Source: Prototheca cutis (lineage: Eukaryota; Chlorophyta; Trebouxiophyceae; Chlorellales; Chlorellaceae). Taken from it: 64,000 bases of DNA. Under the pieces are notes generated by a model. That model did no database searches. It worked only from the letters and a program-made list of their open reading frames with translations, and had not been told where the DNA came from. The stretch covers positions 297,160 to 361,159 of the forward strand of contig BCIH01000013.1 in assembly GCA_002897115.2 (NCBI GenBank). Reading direction: 5' to 3'. A program made the position numbers and the translations under genes. Positions 1-10,121 of this stretch are shown here, piece by piece; the stretch's first letter is position 1, and each line of letters begins with the position of its first letter.

Positions 1-230
1 CGGGGGTGGTCCATCATTAAGATGGTCATCCACCTTCCTATTGCCCTGCAGAGTGAAAAATTTTCGGCCATCCATGATGCCCAGCAACCCCCGGGGTGAT
101 GTGACGCTGCTGCTGGCTGACCTGGTTGCATTATTTTTGCCCTGCATGGTACGAGCCGGAACAAATCAACCGCGACCATTCTGTACATGGCAGCACATGA
201 TCGCATTATGAAGCCATGTCATGACGATGC

Positions 231-1430
231 ATGTCCTCTGAGGCTGGTGCGGACATGAGTTTGGCAGGGGCTGCACTGGCCACTTCACCCGTTCCGGCTG
301 CCCTGGCCCAGGCCGTGGCAATCGCCGTGGTTGCTCGGCGACGTCGCGACGTGGCATTGACAACCCTTCAACAACATTGCAACGCCTTAGAAGCCAATCT
401 GAGGGAACGAGAGTCGACGCACCAGCCGATCGACTGCATGAGCGTGCTGCGGCCGAGCCCAGGTCATGACGAGGGAGTCCGGGTGGCGCTCCAGACCTCC
501 ACCGCCCAGCTGTGGCACGCGGCAGGCAGGCTTCTCCCAGAGTCCCACGCAGCTTTCCTGTCCCGGTTGCAACTGTACATCTTACTCAAAACCCTGGAGC
601 CTGCGGCCCCCGGGGCGCCGCAGTGCCCGGCGGCCAATGCCGCTGCCTCGCTGCTGGAGCGCACGCCACTGGCCGCTGTGCTCGAGGTCATGGAGGACGT
701 CCTTGTACGGGCACAGGGGGAGCCCCCGACTGTGACAGGCTGCGAGGGGCCCCACCCGAGTAGAGAAGACTGTGACACTGTGGCAACAACAGGAATGGGA
801 CCAAGAGAGGCTGACACGCTGGATTCCTGCCTTGGGTGCCTGGCAGCGCTGCTGGACGCAGAGGATGATGTCACGACGACCAACGATGCGGCATGTCTGT
901 GCTCGTTCCTGCGCTGGGTTGTGGCCGGCCATCGTCGGGGGNGGGGGCCTGGACTGCCGGGCGGCGAGCTGCTTGACCGCGCCGCAGGCACCTCGCCACG
1001 CCTTCTTTTGGAGCTGGTCGGTGCGGTGGCTGAGGAGCTATCCGCCGGCGTAAGCGCCCTGGTCCGCAGGGTGCACGGCGGAGAGGGGTCCCCTTTTGGG
1101 AAGGGAGATTTGGATCCTGCACGGCCGCCGGCAGATGCCACCGACTCTGCCCCCATCCAGGGGTCGTGTGCCGCATTGGCCGCCGACTGTCACACGGCGT
1201 GCGGCTGGCTGCAGACAGCGCTGCCCCGGCTCTCGGGCGCCTGGTGTTGGCTGGACCAGAGTGTGCGTGAGCAGGGCACGGCGCGGGCGGCGGCGGCGAT
1301 CGTGGCGGCGTCCCAGGCCTGCGCCCTGGTTGCCGTGACACATGGGGGCCTGGCTGTGGCCGTGCAGTCTGCCACTGGGCGCCTGGTCGCGCTGCTGCAC
1401 GAGCTAGAGCGGCGCGAGCTGGAACTCTGA
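231..1430 (+). CDS. Hypothetical protein, intronless
   Basis: A single uninterrupted reading frame of 399 codons; the start may be the ATG at 231 or the in-frame ATG at 255 (MSLAGAALATS). The first 40 residues are Ala/Val-rich and end in a basic patch (VVARRRRDV). A stretch predicted helical follows (TTLQQHCNALEANLRERE), then a mostly Ala/Leu-rich helical protein without signal peptide or clear membrane segment. I recognise no family. The layout of a basic patch, short coil and Leu-rich body faintly recalls plant meiotic factors of the PRD2/MPS1 kind, but this is only an impression. One N at about 942 makes one residue uncertain. Codon use is GC-rich like neighbouring certain genes, which supports real coding. 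It is upstream of a small same-strand gene. Confidence 0.6.
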   Translation: MSSEAGADMSLAGAALATSPVPAALAQAVAIAVVARRRRDVALTTLQQHCNALEANLRERESTHQPIDCMSVLRPSPGHDEGVRVALQTSTAQLWHAAGRLLPESHAAFLSRLQLYILLKTLEPAAPGAPQCPAANAAASLLERTPLAAVLEVMEDVLVRAQGEPPTVTGCEGPHPSREDCDTVATTGMGPREADTLDSCLGCLAALLDAEDDVTTTNDAACLCSFLRWVVAGHRRGXGPGLPGGELLDRAAGTSPRLLLELVGAVAEELSAGVSALVRRVHGGEGSPFGKGDLDPARPPADATDSAPIQGSCAALAADCHTACGWLQTALPRLSGAWCWLDQSVREQGTARAAAAIVAASQACALVAVTHGGLAVAVQSATGRLVALLHELERRELEL

Positions 1431-1684
1431 GCTGTCGCCGTGGCCGCGCGTATGTTTTTTTGTTCGCATTCCCGATCACGGCGGGAAAGGACCCATGAGT
1501 GGAAGCCAGCACGCTGGCGCGAAGCTGGGAGGCACGTGCCGGGGACATCCGAGGCCCCGAGGCGTCGAACAATCCTTGAAAGCCGGGCGAAATGACCCTC
1601 AAATGCATGTAGATTGTCATATTTGTACATTATTTACGCCGTCGACGTTGGTTAGAGGAAACAAACCCCGCACCGCTTCAGATC

Positions 1685-2116
1685 ATGGATCCCAAGCTCC
1701 AGGTGCCAAAGGCGAATCCGCAGGACATTGCCCGACAGAAGCGCATCTTCGGCCTCGTGCTTGTGGCAGGCGCAGCAGGGCTTTATTACATGCTTCAAAA
1801 GTCCGACGAGACGAAGAAGACGGCGGACAAGGTGAGCTCGGCTCCGATCTCTGGCTCGGGTTTGTCGGAATTGAGCCGGAACCTGGGGCCCGTCGGATTT
1901 GAGCCGGAACCTGGGGTCGGTCGGATTTGAGCCGGAGCCTGGCTGCCCTTGGCTGCCTGCCCAGCTAGAACCCCTCCCCCTTCCTCCAACCACACCTGAA
2001 ATCTCGTGAAGGTCGGCAGTGAGGTGGATAAAGCTGCGCGGGACGTCAAGGGCGCTGCTGAAGATGTTGCTGACAAGGCAGCAGACAAGCTCCGGGATGT
2101 CAAGAAGAAGATTTGA
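1685..2116 (+). CDS. Small single-span membrane protein with amphipathic tail
   Basis: Two exons, 1685-1831 and 2012-2116 (83 residues), joined in phase 0 by a GTGAGC donor. The acceptor is uncertain: GTGAAG at 2011, or an AG a few codons later, both in frame. The N-terminus is basic (RQKR). One membrane segment follows at about residues 21-36 (IFGLVLVAGAAGLYYML). The tail is rich in Lys, Asp and Ala and has repeating KAARDVKGAAEDVADKAADK-type units, predicted to form an amphipathic helix like LEA or apolipoprotein-type sequences. An organelle outer-membrane or ER tail protein is possible, but no family is recognised. The intron holds a short tandem repeat (listed separately). Confidence 0.6.
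1858..1936 (+). repeat. Short tandem repeat in an intron
   Basis: About three imperfect copies of a 24-30 base unit containing TTTGAGCCGGAACCTGGGG lie inside the intron of the small membrane-protein gene. They explain much of the intron length. Confidence 0.7.
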
Positions 2117-2585
2117 AAGCATGAACGATCGTATGCCCTGCAGCGTACACACGCAGTGTGCAATCCGCGTGAGGGATGCCACCATGTCATCTGCTTAGCG
2201 AGTCTATGTCCAGCATTGTATCTGACCAGACCAGCAGCGCTCGTTCTGCTGACCGGTGTTGTGCCATGGGAAGAAGATGAACGAAACGTCTACCATGATG
2301 AGTTTACCCTGCATGCAATGTCTTGTGTAATCTGTTGTGGCTGCAGTGTGTAACACAACATGCAGGCGAGCAGATTCCGGTCGTGCGGTCGTGTATGATC
2401 GATGTGCCGCAGTCCGGGCGGGGTTACGATTTCAGACAAACTGGGGCGCACCCTACAACAGCGCCCGGGAGGCGCCCCACGAGGTTACCGAGCAACAAAG
2501 TAACTGGGCATTGCCTCACAGCACGCGTTCAATGGTACTGTTCCGTGGCGCAGGGCCTGCGGTGAATCCTGGTGATCAGATCATA
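2117..2585. other. Intergenic, nothing recognised
   Basis: No gene is supported between the small membrane-protein gene and the Fanzor-like remnant. The left boundary of the mobile element may lie here, but I found no clear terminal repeats. Confidence 0.4.
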
Positions 2586-2834
2586 TCAGATGGAGCGCCC
2601 GGGAGGCGGAGGTGCGAGGGGGGGGAGCTTGGGTTTGCGATCAAAAGGCAGCGGCCTTTTGCCGGTCAGGACCAGTCTCTCCCCCAGGTGGCGGATGTTG
2701 CGCGCGGCGTTGACGTCGCGGTTCCACACCACGCCACAGCTCTGGCACTTGGGGATGGCGTACTTGTTCCAGGCGGTGCTGCTGTTAGGATTGTGTGCAG
2801 TGCTGACGGAGGGGCCACTGTCAACCGCGGGGCA
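2586..2834 (-). pseudogene. Fanzor/TnpB-like RNA-guided nuclease, C-terminal remnant
   Basis: An 82-codon minus-strand frame ends at the stop on 2586-2588. It carries the family hallmark: WNKYAIPKCQSCGVVWNRD followed by VNAARNIRHLG. In TnpB, Fanzor and Cas12-type nucleases this is the second half of the zinc ribbon plus the last RuvC motif, whose Asp is catalytic (NRDxNAARNI). A basic tail follows (LTGKRPLPFDRKPKLPP). Immediately upstream is an in-frame TGA (2835-2837), and the first CxxC pair is not in frame, so the gene is broken or its upstream exons are scrambled. Upstream minus-strand sequence to about 3140 stays open in other frames and may hold the decayed RuvC part. Family membership rests on the motif alone but is distinctive. 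Confidence 0.7.
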
Positions 2835-3197
2835 TCACGTCCACCGGCCTCGTCCCGGCCTGGAGCACCTGTTGCGCTTGATGCCGGCGTGCCCCCTGGG
2901 TGGGTGTCTTCTCTTCCGACCCACGCCGCATCAAGAAGGCATGCCTCTTGTGCGTGCTCGGCCACCTCAATGCCACCCCTGCAGTGTGCACGTCCCAGGA
3001 CAGCCGCCGATGCAGCCCTCCCTTCGAGGTCGTGCTCACGTGGCAGCAGTGCGTTGTGCGGGGGCGGCCCGGTGCCGACTGCAGAGCTGTCCCCGGCCCT
3101 GTGACAGCTGGCGCATCGACCAGTCCGATGCAGTGGCTGCACTATTCATTCCCGTGGTCATCTTCAATGCAGGATGAGGAGAAGGCGTTTTTTGACT

Positions 3198-3798
3198 ATG
3201 GACATCAACCGGCACCAGCCACCCACAGGTCCTCAGCCCGACGATGACGCCCAGCACATGGATGACTGGCACGATCCAAACCAGCAGGCGGACTGCAACC
3301 GGGACAGCTGGCCCAACCCTCGCTATGCTGAGCAGGATTCATCATGAGATATCCACGGTGCCAGATCCCAGCAGGCTGCTGTGGACAGCCAGCTGGTCTT
3401 GCTGACACCGAGTGGGGAACCCCAAGTGGGAATGATGCTGGACCTTCAACCCTGGTCCCTCGCCACCCCCGGGAGACTTTGTCATCAACGGCATCGTACA
3501 GTGCCACATGCTAAAGCACCCAGGCACACCGAAGGATGACCTTCTTCAATACACTCGAGAAGCGCTGAGCACGTGCTCCCCGGAACCCGTCGACAAGTGA
3601 GCAACAGAGCTAGAAGGGCTCTGGGCTGAAATGCTTCCCAACTCAGGCTCTGGATCCAAGAAGCGGAAGATCGGATGGCTGGAACTGAGTCGCCAGAAGT
3701 ACAAGCGGAGGACCACAGCGAGGCCAGATGCAGCTGCAGAGGCCCAGAAAGCGGTGGCCACGACATCGCCTGTTGCTGAACTTGAATCTGATCCCTAG
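3198..3798 (+). pseudogene. Broken divergent ORF beside the Fanzor remnant
   Basis: Starting at ATG 3198 is an acidic, Asp/Gln/Pro-rich frame (MDINRHQPPTGPQPDDD) that hits TGA at 3345. It continues in the same frame (VDSQLVLLTPSGEPQVGMM). A one-frame shift near 3440-3460 leads into PPPGDFVINGIVQCHMLKHP, then a second TGA at 3598. Finally comes a basic stretch with a nuclear-localisation-like KKRKIGWLELSRQKYKRR and a stop at 3796-3798. Two stops and one frameshift in an otherwise protein-like path suggest a decayed element gene reading away from the Fanzor remnant. Alternatively it is a host gene whose short introns I could not place. No family recognised. Confidence 0.35.
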
Positions 3799-4711
3799 AT
3801 AGATTGACCTGTCTTTGTCTGCGCAGTACTCCCCTTGATTCGACAAAACAATGGGCAATTGAATGATGATATGAAGGTGTAAGACGAGATTTTCTTGTGG
3901 AATCAACCCAAACAGCACCTGCTCTGGGGCCCAACCGCCAGGTCCTTGCCAATCCCGATCGCGCTTGCTGGCGGCGCGTTTGAAGAATGCCAAGGGTCGC
4001 CGAGCGAGAAACCGACATAATCACAACTCCCATTTGCACCTCAATCCTTTCATTATCTTGATTTCTGGGGTTGACAGGCGTTGCAGGGGCCTACACGCGC
4101 AGCTTGGTGGCCCCGGCCCTCGCAGCTGCGCAGCCCACGAACGTCGAAGGGCGGTTGCCCACGAGCGCCCTCCTTCCTGGCCGCGCCCTGTTCTGAGACT
4201 AGACTTTTGGTGCGGAATAAACATCCTCGTGCAGTCGTACAAGAGGGGTGCTGCACGGGTGGTGCACCGGAGGGGATTGTCGAATATTTCCCGGCGGTCC
4301 GCGCGAGCAGGGATCTATCATCACATGATTTCAAACCACAATGCTGGCGTGGCAAGCGGACACCTGTCAGTCTGGTGAAAAAAATCGCCAAAATGAACTG
4401 CGCGGCGATGATCAGTGTCATCACTTCAATTTGATTGCAATCGATCGGGGTAATTCTAGCTGTGGGCGGTTGGGTTGGGCGTAGACCGCGACGGAAATCG
4501 GGCTGCCTGCGGCTCGGAAACGGCGCGAGATTGCCCCAGGGACGAAATTCATGGCCCTGCTGCAGCGGGGGAAGCAACCTCCAACGGATAGCCACGCTGC
4601 AATCTATGAAATCGCTGGACAGACCAGTTCCCACATGTTATTCACAGCATTCTGTTCCTTTCACCTGATCTGATCAGTTGCGGCATTTTTGCAGCTCGTT
4701 CGCCTCACAAC
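3799..4711. other. Intergenic, about 0.9 kb, no gene recognised
   Basis: Six-frame reading gives only short frames without protein-like composition or splice structure. The last 100 bases should hold the promoter of the secreted-protein gene starting at 4712; I see no clear TATA box. Confidence 0.4.
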
Positions 4712-5874
4712 ATGGCTCGTTCCGGTGTTGCGGTCGTGGCTGTCCTGGCAATCATTGCCGGCGCCCAGGCCCTGACCCTGCAGGAGATCCTCACCAACTC
4801 CAACTTCACTCCCTACGTTAATGAGGTGAGTATCCATGATTCTGTGTTGTCTGACGGAACGCGTCGGCGGATGCCGCGGCCCTAACAGTTGGTCGACCTG
4901 GCTCACGTGTCGCCCTACCTTCCCCGATTTTACAAACTGCAGCTGATCACCTCCAGCTGCACGGCCGCCCTGTCCTCCCTGAGCACTGCCGTCGACAACT
5001 GCCAGACCCTGGTGAACATCGTGCTCGACGTGAACGCCGGCAACACCAACCCCGACACCTCCTGCTCGTCAGCTTGCGCCGCGTCCATCGCCAACGTGAG
5101 TTGTTTTTTCTTTTCATTGGAGAACAGGTCGTGCTGGTAGAATGCGGGCTTTCGGTTGAGCATTTTCGAACGACGATGCTCGTTAAACAGCGCCCCCGGG
5201 TTGGTCGCTCTCCCTGCAGGTCCCCTCTTCCTGCTCCTCCGAGTTCAAGTCCATTTTCGAGGACTCCAGCCTGAACTCCGGTGTCGCTCCCCTGGCCACC
5301 ACCTTCTTCGAGAACTGCGATAAAGCAGCTACTGCCTCTCCTCCTCCCGCCTCTCCCTCCCCTTCTCCCTCTCCCTCCCCTTCTCCCTCCCCTTCTCCCT
5401 CTCCCTCTCCCTCTCCCTCTCCCTCTCCCTCCCCCTCCCCCTCCCCCTCCCCGAGCCCCAGGACGTCGCCCAGCCCCGCTGCTTCCCCAAGCCCCGCTGC
5501 CTCCCCAAGCCCCGCTGTGACCCCCAGCCCTGCTGCGGCCCCCAGCCCCTCTGGTAAGTCTCCCGGGTATGACTGTGACTTGAGCTCACCTCCTCCATCC
5601 AAATCTCGCGATCGGGATGCATTGTGTGCTGCGCACATGTCCAAGCCGAGGGATGGCATGGGAAGAATTGGATGGACGTTGTATCGCTTCCTCGGCGCCT
5701 CACAATCCCATTCGCCCTTCCATCGCAGGCTTTTCTCCCGTGCCCGCCCCGACCGAAGCTCCCTCCCCATCTGTGCCCATCACCTCCACCCCCCCTCCCC
5801 CCAGCTCTGCCATGGCTTCCGGCCCCGTCCTGGCCCTGGTGACCCTGGTTGCCATTGTTGCCAGCCTGTTCTGA
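4712..5874 (+). CDS. Secreted Ser/Pro-rich glycoprotein, probably GPI-anchored
   Basis: Four exons: 4712-4825, 4943-5095, 5220-5553 and 5729-5874 (248 residues). The second could instead begin at 4888, also in frame. The protein opens with a signal peptide (MARSGVAVVAVLAIIAGAQA). A Cys-containing globular part follows, with Cys in SSCTAAL, DNCQTL, TSCSSAC, SSCSSEF and ENCDKA. A long Ser-Pro dipeptide tract is next. The end is a small-residue region plus hydrophobic tail (LALVTLVAIVASLF), typical of GPI-anchor signals. Ser-Pro tracts are hydroxylated and O-glycosylated in green-lineage wall proteins. I infer a cell-wall or surface protein; the globular domain is not recognised. Confidence 0.8.
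5335..5456 (+). repeat. CCCTCT/CCCCTC microsatellite coding Ser-Pro
   Basis: An almost pure C/T tract of six-base units lies inside exon 3 of the secreted-protein gene and encodes the Ser-Pro dipeptide run. Such tracts are prone to length change. Confidence 0.85.
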
Positions 5875-6263
5875 GTGCCTTTTTGCATCCACGAACTCAA
5901 AGTTTTCTGACCGACAGCTTGCTGTGAGGCAGGTCTCTTCTGACAAATCTTGTAATGAACAAGGTCAACTGGTGTCTGCAAGGTGGCGATGCAATGGGTC
6001 GTGGGCTGGATTGCGAATTCGTTCTACGCATTGCATGGGCTGCAGGGGGTCGGGCTATCCAACGGGTTGCGCTCCCTGGAAGCATGGCGATGCCGAGACA
6101 GTTTAACCTGGCCGGCCGGGAGATTCCGCATGGGGCTTCCACTTCTCGCTAGGTTCACTACTGTCTGCTCCCGAGTTTCATGACACTCTATATGTAGGGA
6201 ATCATAATCGATCATCCTGCACCCTCTCTGGATTGTTTGGGTTCCGATCTCGGCATCGTCATC
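5875..6263. other. Intergenic, 3' and 5' flanks
   Basis: Holds the 3' flank of the secreted-protein gene and the promoter of the next plus-strand gene. No RNA gene or repeat seen. Confidence 0.5.
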
Positions 6264-7263
6264 ATGCTACGCCAGGCCCTTCTCCGCGGCGCGCTGGTGC
6301 GCCTCGCTCTGCAGGGGCGCACGGTTGCAGCCGCGCCGCCTACCGCTCGTTCCTTGTACATTTCATCTCTGTTCGACAGTTCTCGACCGCTGGCATGGGG
6401 CCTCGGGCGTTGGGCCTTCTCCTCGGCCTGCGGGCCCCAGCAGCTTACCAAGGAGGAACAGGCCGCATCGGACGAGATGGATCAGCGGCTGGTGGATGCC
6501 GCCTCCGCGGACGGTGCCCAGGGTGTGGCCCAGCTGGTTGACAAAGAGGGCGAGAAGTTTACAGTGGGCAATGTGACGAAAGCCTTTAATGTCCTGGCGG
6601 ACTCTGTGGGTTCCAAGGGGACGCTGGATGAGCAGGGACTGCTCCTGCACCCAGGAGTCCAAGTCCTCATTGGTAGGGGGCTGGTGGCAGGGTGGGGAAC
6701 GGTGCGCGTTTGCCTGGATGATTCTTTCGTTTGGATGCAGGGTGTTTTTGTGTGGGAGGAACCAGCGATCGCCTGGACATGCGACCAGGGGGAGTGGAGC
6801 ACCTTGCCGAGGATCGCCGGCTGTGGCGCAACCTGTGGCCCCGCTGGGCGGTTGCACGCCCCAGCTGTGTGCAGTCACCACACGCAGCGAGCTCAGACCC
6901 GAAAATCCCACCCATGGGACACATGCAGACATGGTGCTGACGGGGATGGGTCGGTTCCCAGTGAGCTCGTTGGCAGAGGTGATTGAGGACTGCGGGACGC
7001 TGGGTCTCACTGAACACATGCTCCTGGACGAGATCGGCAGGCATCTGATCGACAAGGTGCCGGAGATGACTTCCCGGGACGTGGTTCGGCTGATCATGGG
7101 GTATGCCGGGACGGACCACAGCCCCAGCATCCTGCTGTTCCAGGCCCTTTCCCAGGAGCTCAAAGACAAGGGCGGCGATCTCAGCCCAGACGACAAGAAA
7201 ACTGTCAATTGGGGGTTTGAGGAGCTGGGCTACACCGACCTCAAACCCTTCAAGGCTGAATAG
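6264..7263 (+). CDS. Predicted mitochondrial helical-repeat protein
   Basis: Two exons, 6264-6672 and 6929-7263 (247 residues), joined in phase 1; the join reads VQVLI then DMVLTGMGRF. I chose ATG 6264 because it gives a classic presequence (MLRQALLRGALVRLALQGR; no acidic residues). An in-frame ATG at 6237 exists. The body is a run of amphipathic helices with motifs such as FTVGNVTKAFNVLADSV, FPVSSLAEVIEDCGTLGL and MTSRDVVRLIMGYAGTD. Their spacing resembles the helical repeats of FASTK/OPR-type organellar RNA factors. That likeness is inference; the gene could be any short organellar helical protein. No RAP domain is seen. Confidence 0.65.
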
Positions 7264-7814
7264 CTGGAATGGATGGATGATGGCGCTGTGGGTGCTGCGG
7301 GACTGGATTGTACCCAGGCCAGCCACCCAGCCAGCTGCCCATTGTATATGTGATATCAGAGCTCCCAACAGAATGCCAACCGAGCCTCGGCTTGCCCATG
7401 ACAGGCGTCCTCGCCTCTACCGCATGCTATGTTTCCGTCCATGCGTACACGATGTTGTATCCTCTTGACCTCCCAAATCGCAGCTTTGCCGAACCAGTTC
7501 AGGGTTGCACCTTTCCTTCCCGGGCACCCTTTGTCTGTCCTTCCTCCAGTTTGGGCGGTGGGCCCTCGCAATCAACCTACTGTCCTTGGTCCACGAATCT
7601 CAAATTGAAAAACTTGGCTGTATGTCACCAACGGGGAGCGCAAGGAACGCCGCAAGCACCAAGGTTTGGATTGTTGCGCCCCGTCTTCTCGAAGCAAGCA
7701 GGAGCTTTCCGATGCGAGTAGATGCGCACCTTGCGATGTCTCATCGCCACGGCCACGCCCACAGGACGGAATGTCCAGAGAATTGGGGCCCCCTTCCCAG
7801 GCGGATGGGGGGGA
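7264..7814. other. Convergent intergenic region
   Basis: Lies between the 3' ends of the helical-repeat gene (plus) and the pfkB gene (minus). It should hold both 3' untranslated regions; no gene is supported. Confidence 0.5.
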
Positions 7815-8994
7815 TTAAAACAGGAAGATGGCCTGGAGCACGGACATCGCGTCGGCCAGCTTCTTCCTGGCTTCCACAACCAGCAGTCTCGCACCCGTGA
7901 GCTGGACCTCCTCGCCATCCACGACAACAGCAGCGCCCCGATCGATGAGGCGCGGCACGGTGGCCCACTGCTCCCGCATGGCCCCCGTGATGCAGGCGGG
8001 TTTGCAAGATTGGGGCGCGGCGACGGCCAGGCCCCCCGCCCAGTTGGCCACGGCGGCCGGGTGGCGGTGGTGCAGGGCGTCGACCGCCAGGGCGTGAGCA
8101 GTGGCAAAGCAGTCGCCGGCGCCATTCGTATCGACCACGGCCGGCACCGGGAACGGTGGCCGACGAGTCGTGACACCATGCAGGTGTTCGTCGGCGCCCG
8201 CCGCGCCTCGGGTGACAAGGAGCCGTGCCGTGCGGGCTGCCAGGCGCTCGATGGCGCCGGTGGGCCAGGCATCGGTCTCGACGTCCGACAGGTACACCGT
8301 GGTGTGCGGCCCCAGCGCGGCCTCCAGCAGCGGACTGGGAGCCTTGAGCGGCTGCACACGGCCCGAAGAGTCCAGCCAGCGCTGCAGGCCCTGGGCCATG
8401 AGCGCCAGGGTGTGCCCGGGGCGCACGCCGGCGGTGGTGTGTGGCAGGAAGCTGGCGGGGTCCAAATCGTTGGGCATCAATGGGCCCAGCAGGAACGTCC
8501 GCGCTCGTCGACACCGAGCGGGGACGTGATCCATCGTCAACGTCACATTAGGCTGTGCAGTCACCCGAAGTTTCCGGTGGTTGCCTGCAGTCGAAGTGAC
8601 AGTGGAAAAGGATGAGATCAGAGCCACGGTGACATGAGAACAAGGCCTCTCCGGACCCCCCCTCCACACACACACACACACACACACACACATAAACAGT
8701 AGTAGCATCACCACCAACACGTGCATCCAGCCAGTGAGCCAGAAACAGCACCACGCCCACTCACCCCAGTATGTGTAGCTGTGCTCAAAGGTCAGTGTGG
8801 AGTTGGCGGGCACGACGTGGACGTCGTGCCCTGCAAGCATGCTCAGATCGACATCTGGTGCCGCCGCAGTGACAATGCATGCCCGCACGCCAAAAGCCGA
8901 GGCCACCGCTGCGGCGTAGGACACCGCGCCACCCAGGCTGGGCCTGCCATTCACCAAGTCCACCGTCACGTTGCCAACGATGGTCAGCGTCGGC
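7815..8994 (-). CDS. pfkB-family carbohydrate kinase
   Basis: Two firm exons on the minus strand, 8994-8765 and 8584-7815, join in phase 1 (YTYWG then NHRKL). The first begins PTLTIVGNVTVDL and contains the N-terminal substrate-side GGAVSYAA motif of ribokinase/pfkB kinases. The second ends with the ATP-side signature DTNGAGD, whose Asp is the catalytic base, and then a conserved Ala/Gly helix. Enzymes of this group phosphorylate sugars, inositols or nucleosides; the substrate cannot be told. The 5' end is unresolved. One phase-consistent option is an upstream exon 9586-9480 starting MALVPVLGRG with a GTAATT donor (total 368 residues). The other reads through to an in-frame ATG at 9107. The intron carries a CA repeat. 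Confidence 0.85.
8665..8692. repeat. CA dinucleotide repeat in pfkB intron
   Basis: About 14 CA units, which read as UG repeats in the minus-strand transcript. Confidence 0.9.
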
Positions 8995-10121
8995 CTGTGG
9001 TATTGGTTGTTGGGGCATAGAGATATGGAGCTCGGTAGCGCAGTGATCCAGGCTAGGGGGTGCACAGATTCTTGTGCATGAGATCTATCTCCCGTGATTT
9101 TGCGCATTGGCAATCGGCTGGGGCGCTGCACGGGAAATCTATGCCTACACCCCACCTCAAGGGGTGTAGCCCCCCCCCTTCCAAATGCCGACCGAGTACC
9201 CACCAAACCAATGCGCTTACCGGCTGGCTTCCCATATCATTCCTGCGGCAAGCAAGATGAGGCTCACGACCATCCATCGAAAGCCTAGCATCCTGTGCGG
9301 CGCCCAGGGCCCGGGGACCCTCGAACAAAGCGGGCCCCACCCAGCGCTCGACCCCTGCTGCCAAGCAGCGTCCCCGGGCACCCGCGTTCTGCTCTGGCCT
9401 TTGCCAAGCGTTCTAGAAACTCAATGCAGGGGCCATGGCGTGAGGTGTTTGGAGAGTTTGGGTCGCCCAAAGCAATTACCCGGTGCCACATTGGACGTAT
9501 CTCGTCGCGGGTCCGACCACAGGCATCGGCAACCGCATTCGTGATCGCACGGTGACCCCCCTCCCCAACACTGGCACCAGGGCCATGTCTCTAGCCAGGA
9601 TGATCCGACCTTATCCTTGCTGCCCTGTCAGCCCACTCACAATTCAACACCAATGACACAATCCCAGGGCATTACCCAACACAGCTTGTTATGTGTCTGT
9701 GGATCCCGCACCCCCTGCCGCCCCAGGTGTGAATGAACCAATGGCTGCACGACTATTGGAATTAGCACACACAAAGCAATGCTACCAGAGCGACAATCAG
9801 ACAGGTCTCCGGTGCTGGGCCGCATATCTGGGCAAAGGGGCTAAAAACTGCAGAGTTGTGCCATGAAACTGCATGGCGGGGGCATGCGCAGTATCGAGTG
9901 CCACCCACAAAGTTTGGCACCCCAGAAATATGGAAAAAGTCAGTTCACAAGGTGCCCAAGGTGATACAGTTAAAACTCGATTTCTTGAATGTTCCAGCGA
10001 CTGGCTGGGGACCAGTTGTTTTTGGGGTGGGGGTGGGGAGCTGTACAGGTCCCAATTGTCGTCCCCCTGTATGGCCCAAGATCCGAGTCCACCTCCGGGT
10101 GTAGCCAGGTGCACGCAGCAT
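8995..10121. other. Region between mannanase 3' end and pfkB body
   Basis: Holds the pfkB 5' end, possibly including the candidate leader exon at 9480-9586, and the mannanase 3' flank. Nothing else recognised. Confidence 0.45.

Noticed and set aside
464..1156. Long minus-strand ORFs opposite the first gene
   Set aside because: Typical GC-rich shadow frames; the plus frame is longer and has the more protein-like composition.
9053..9364. Minus-strand ORF upstream of pfkB as a separate gene
   Set aside because: No family match; it overlaps the probable pfkB 5' intron or leader.
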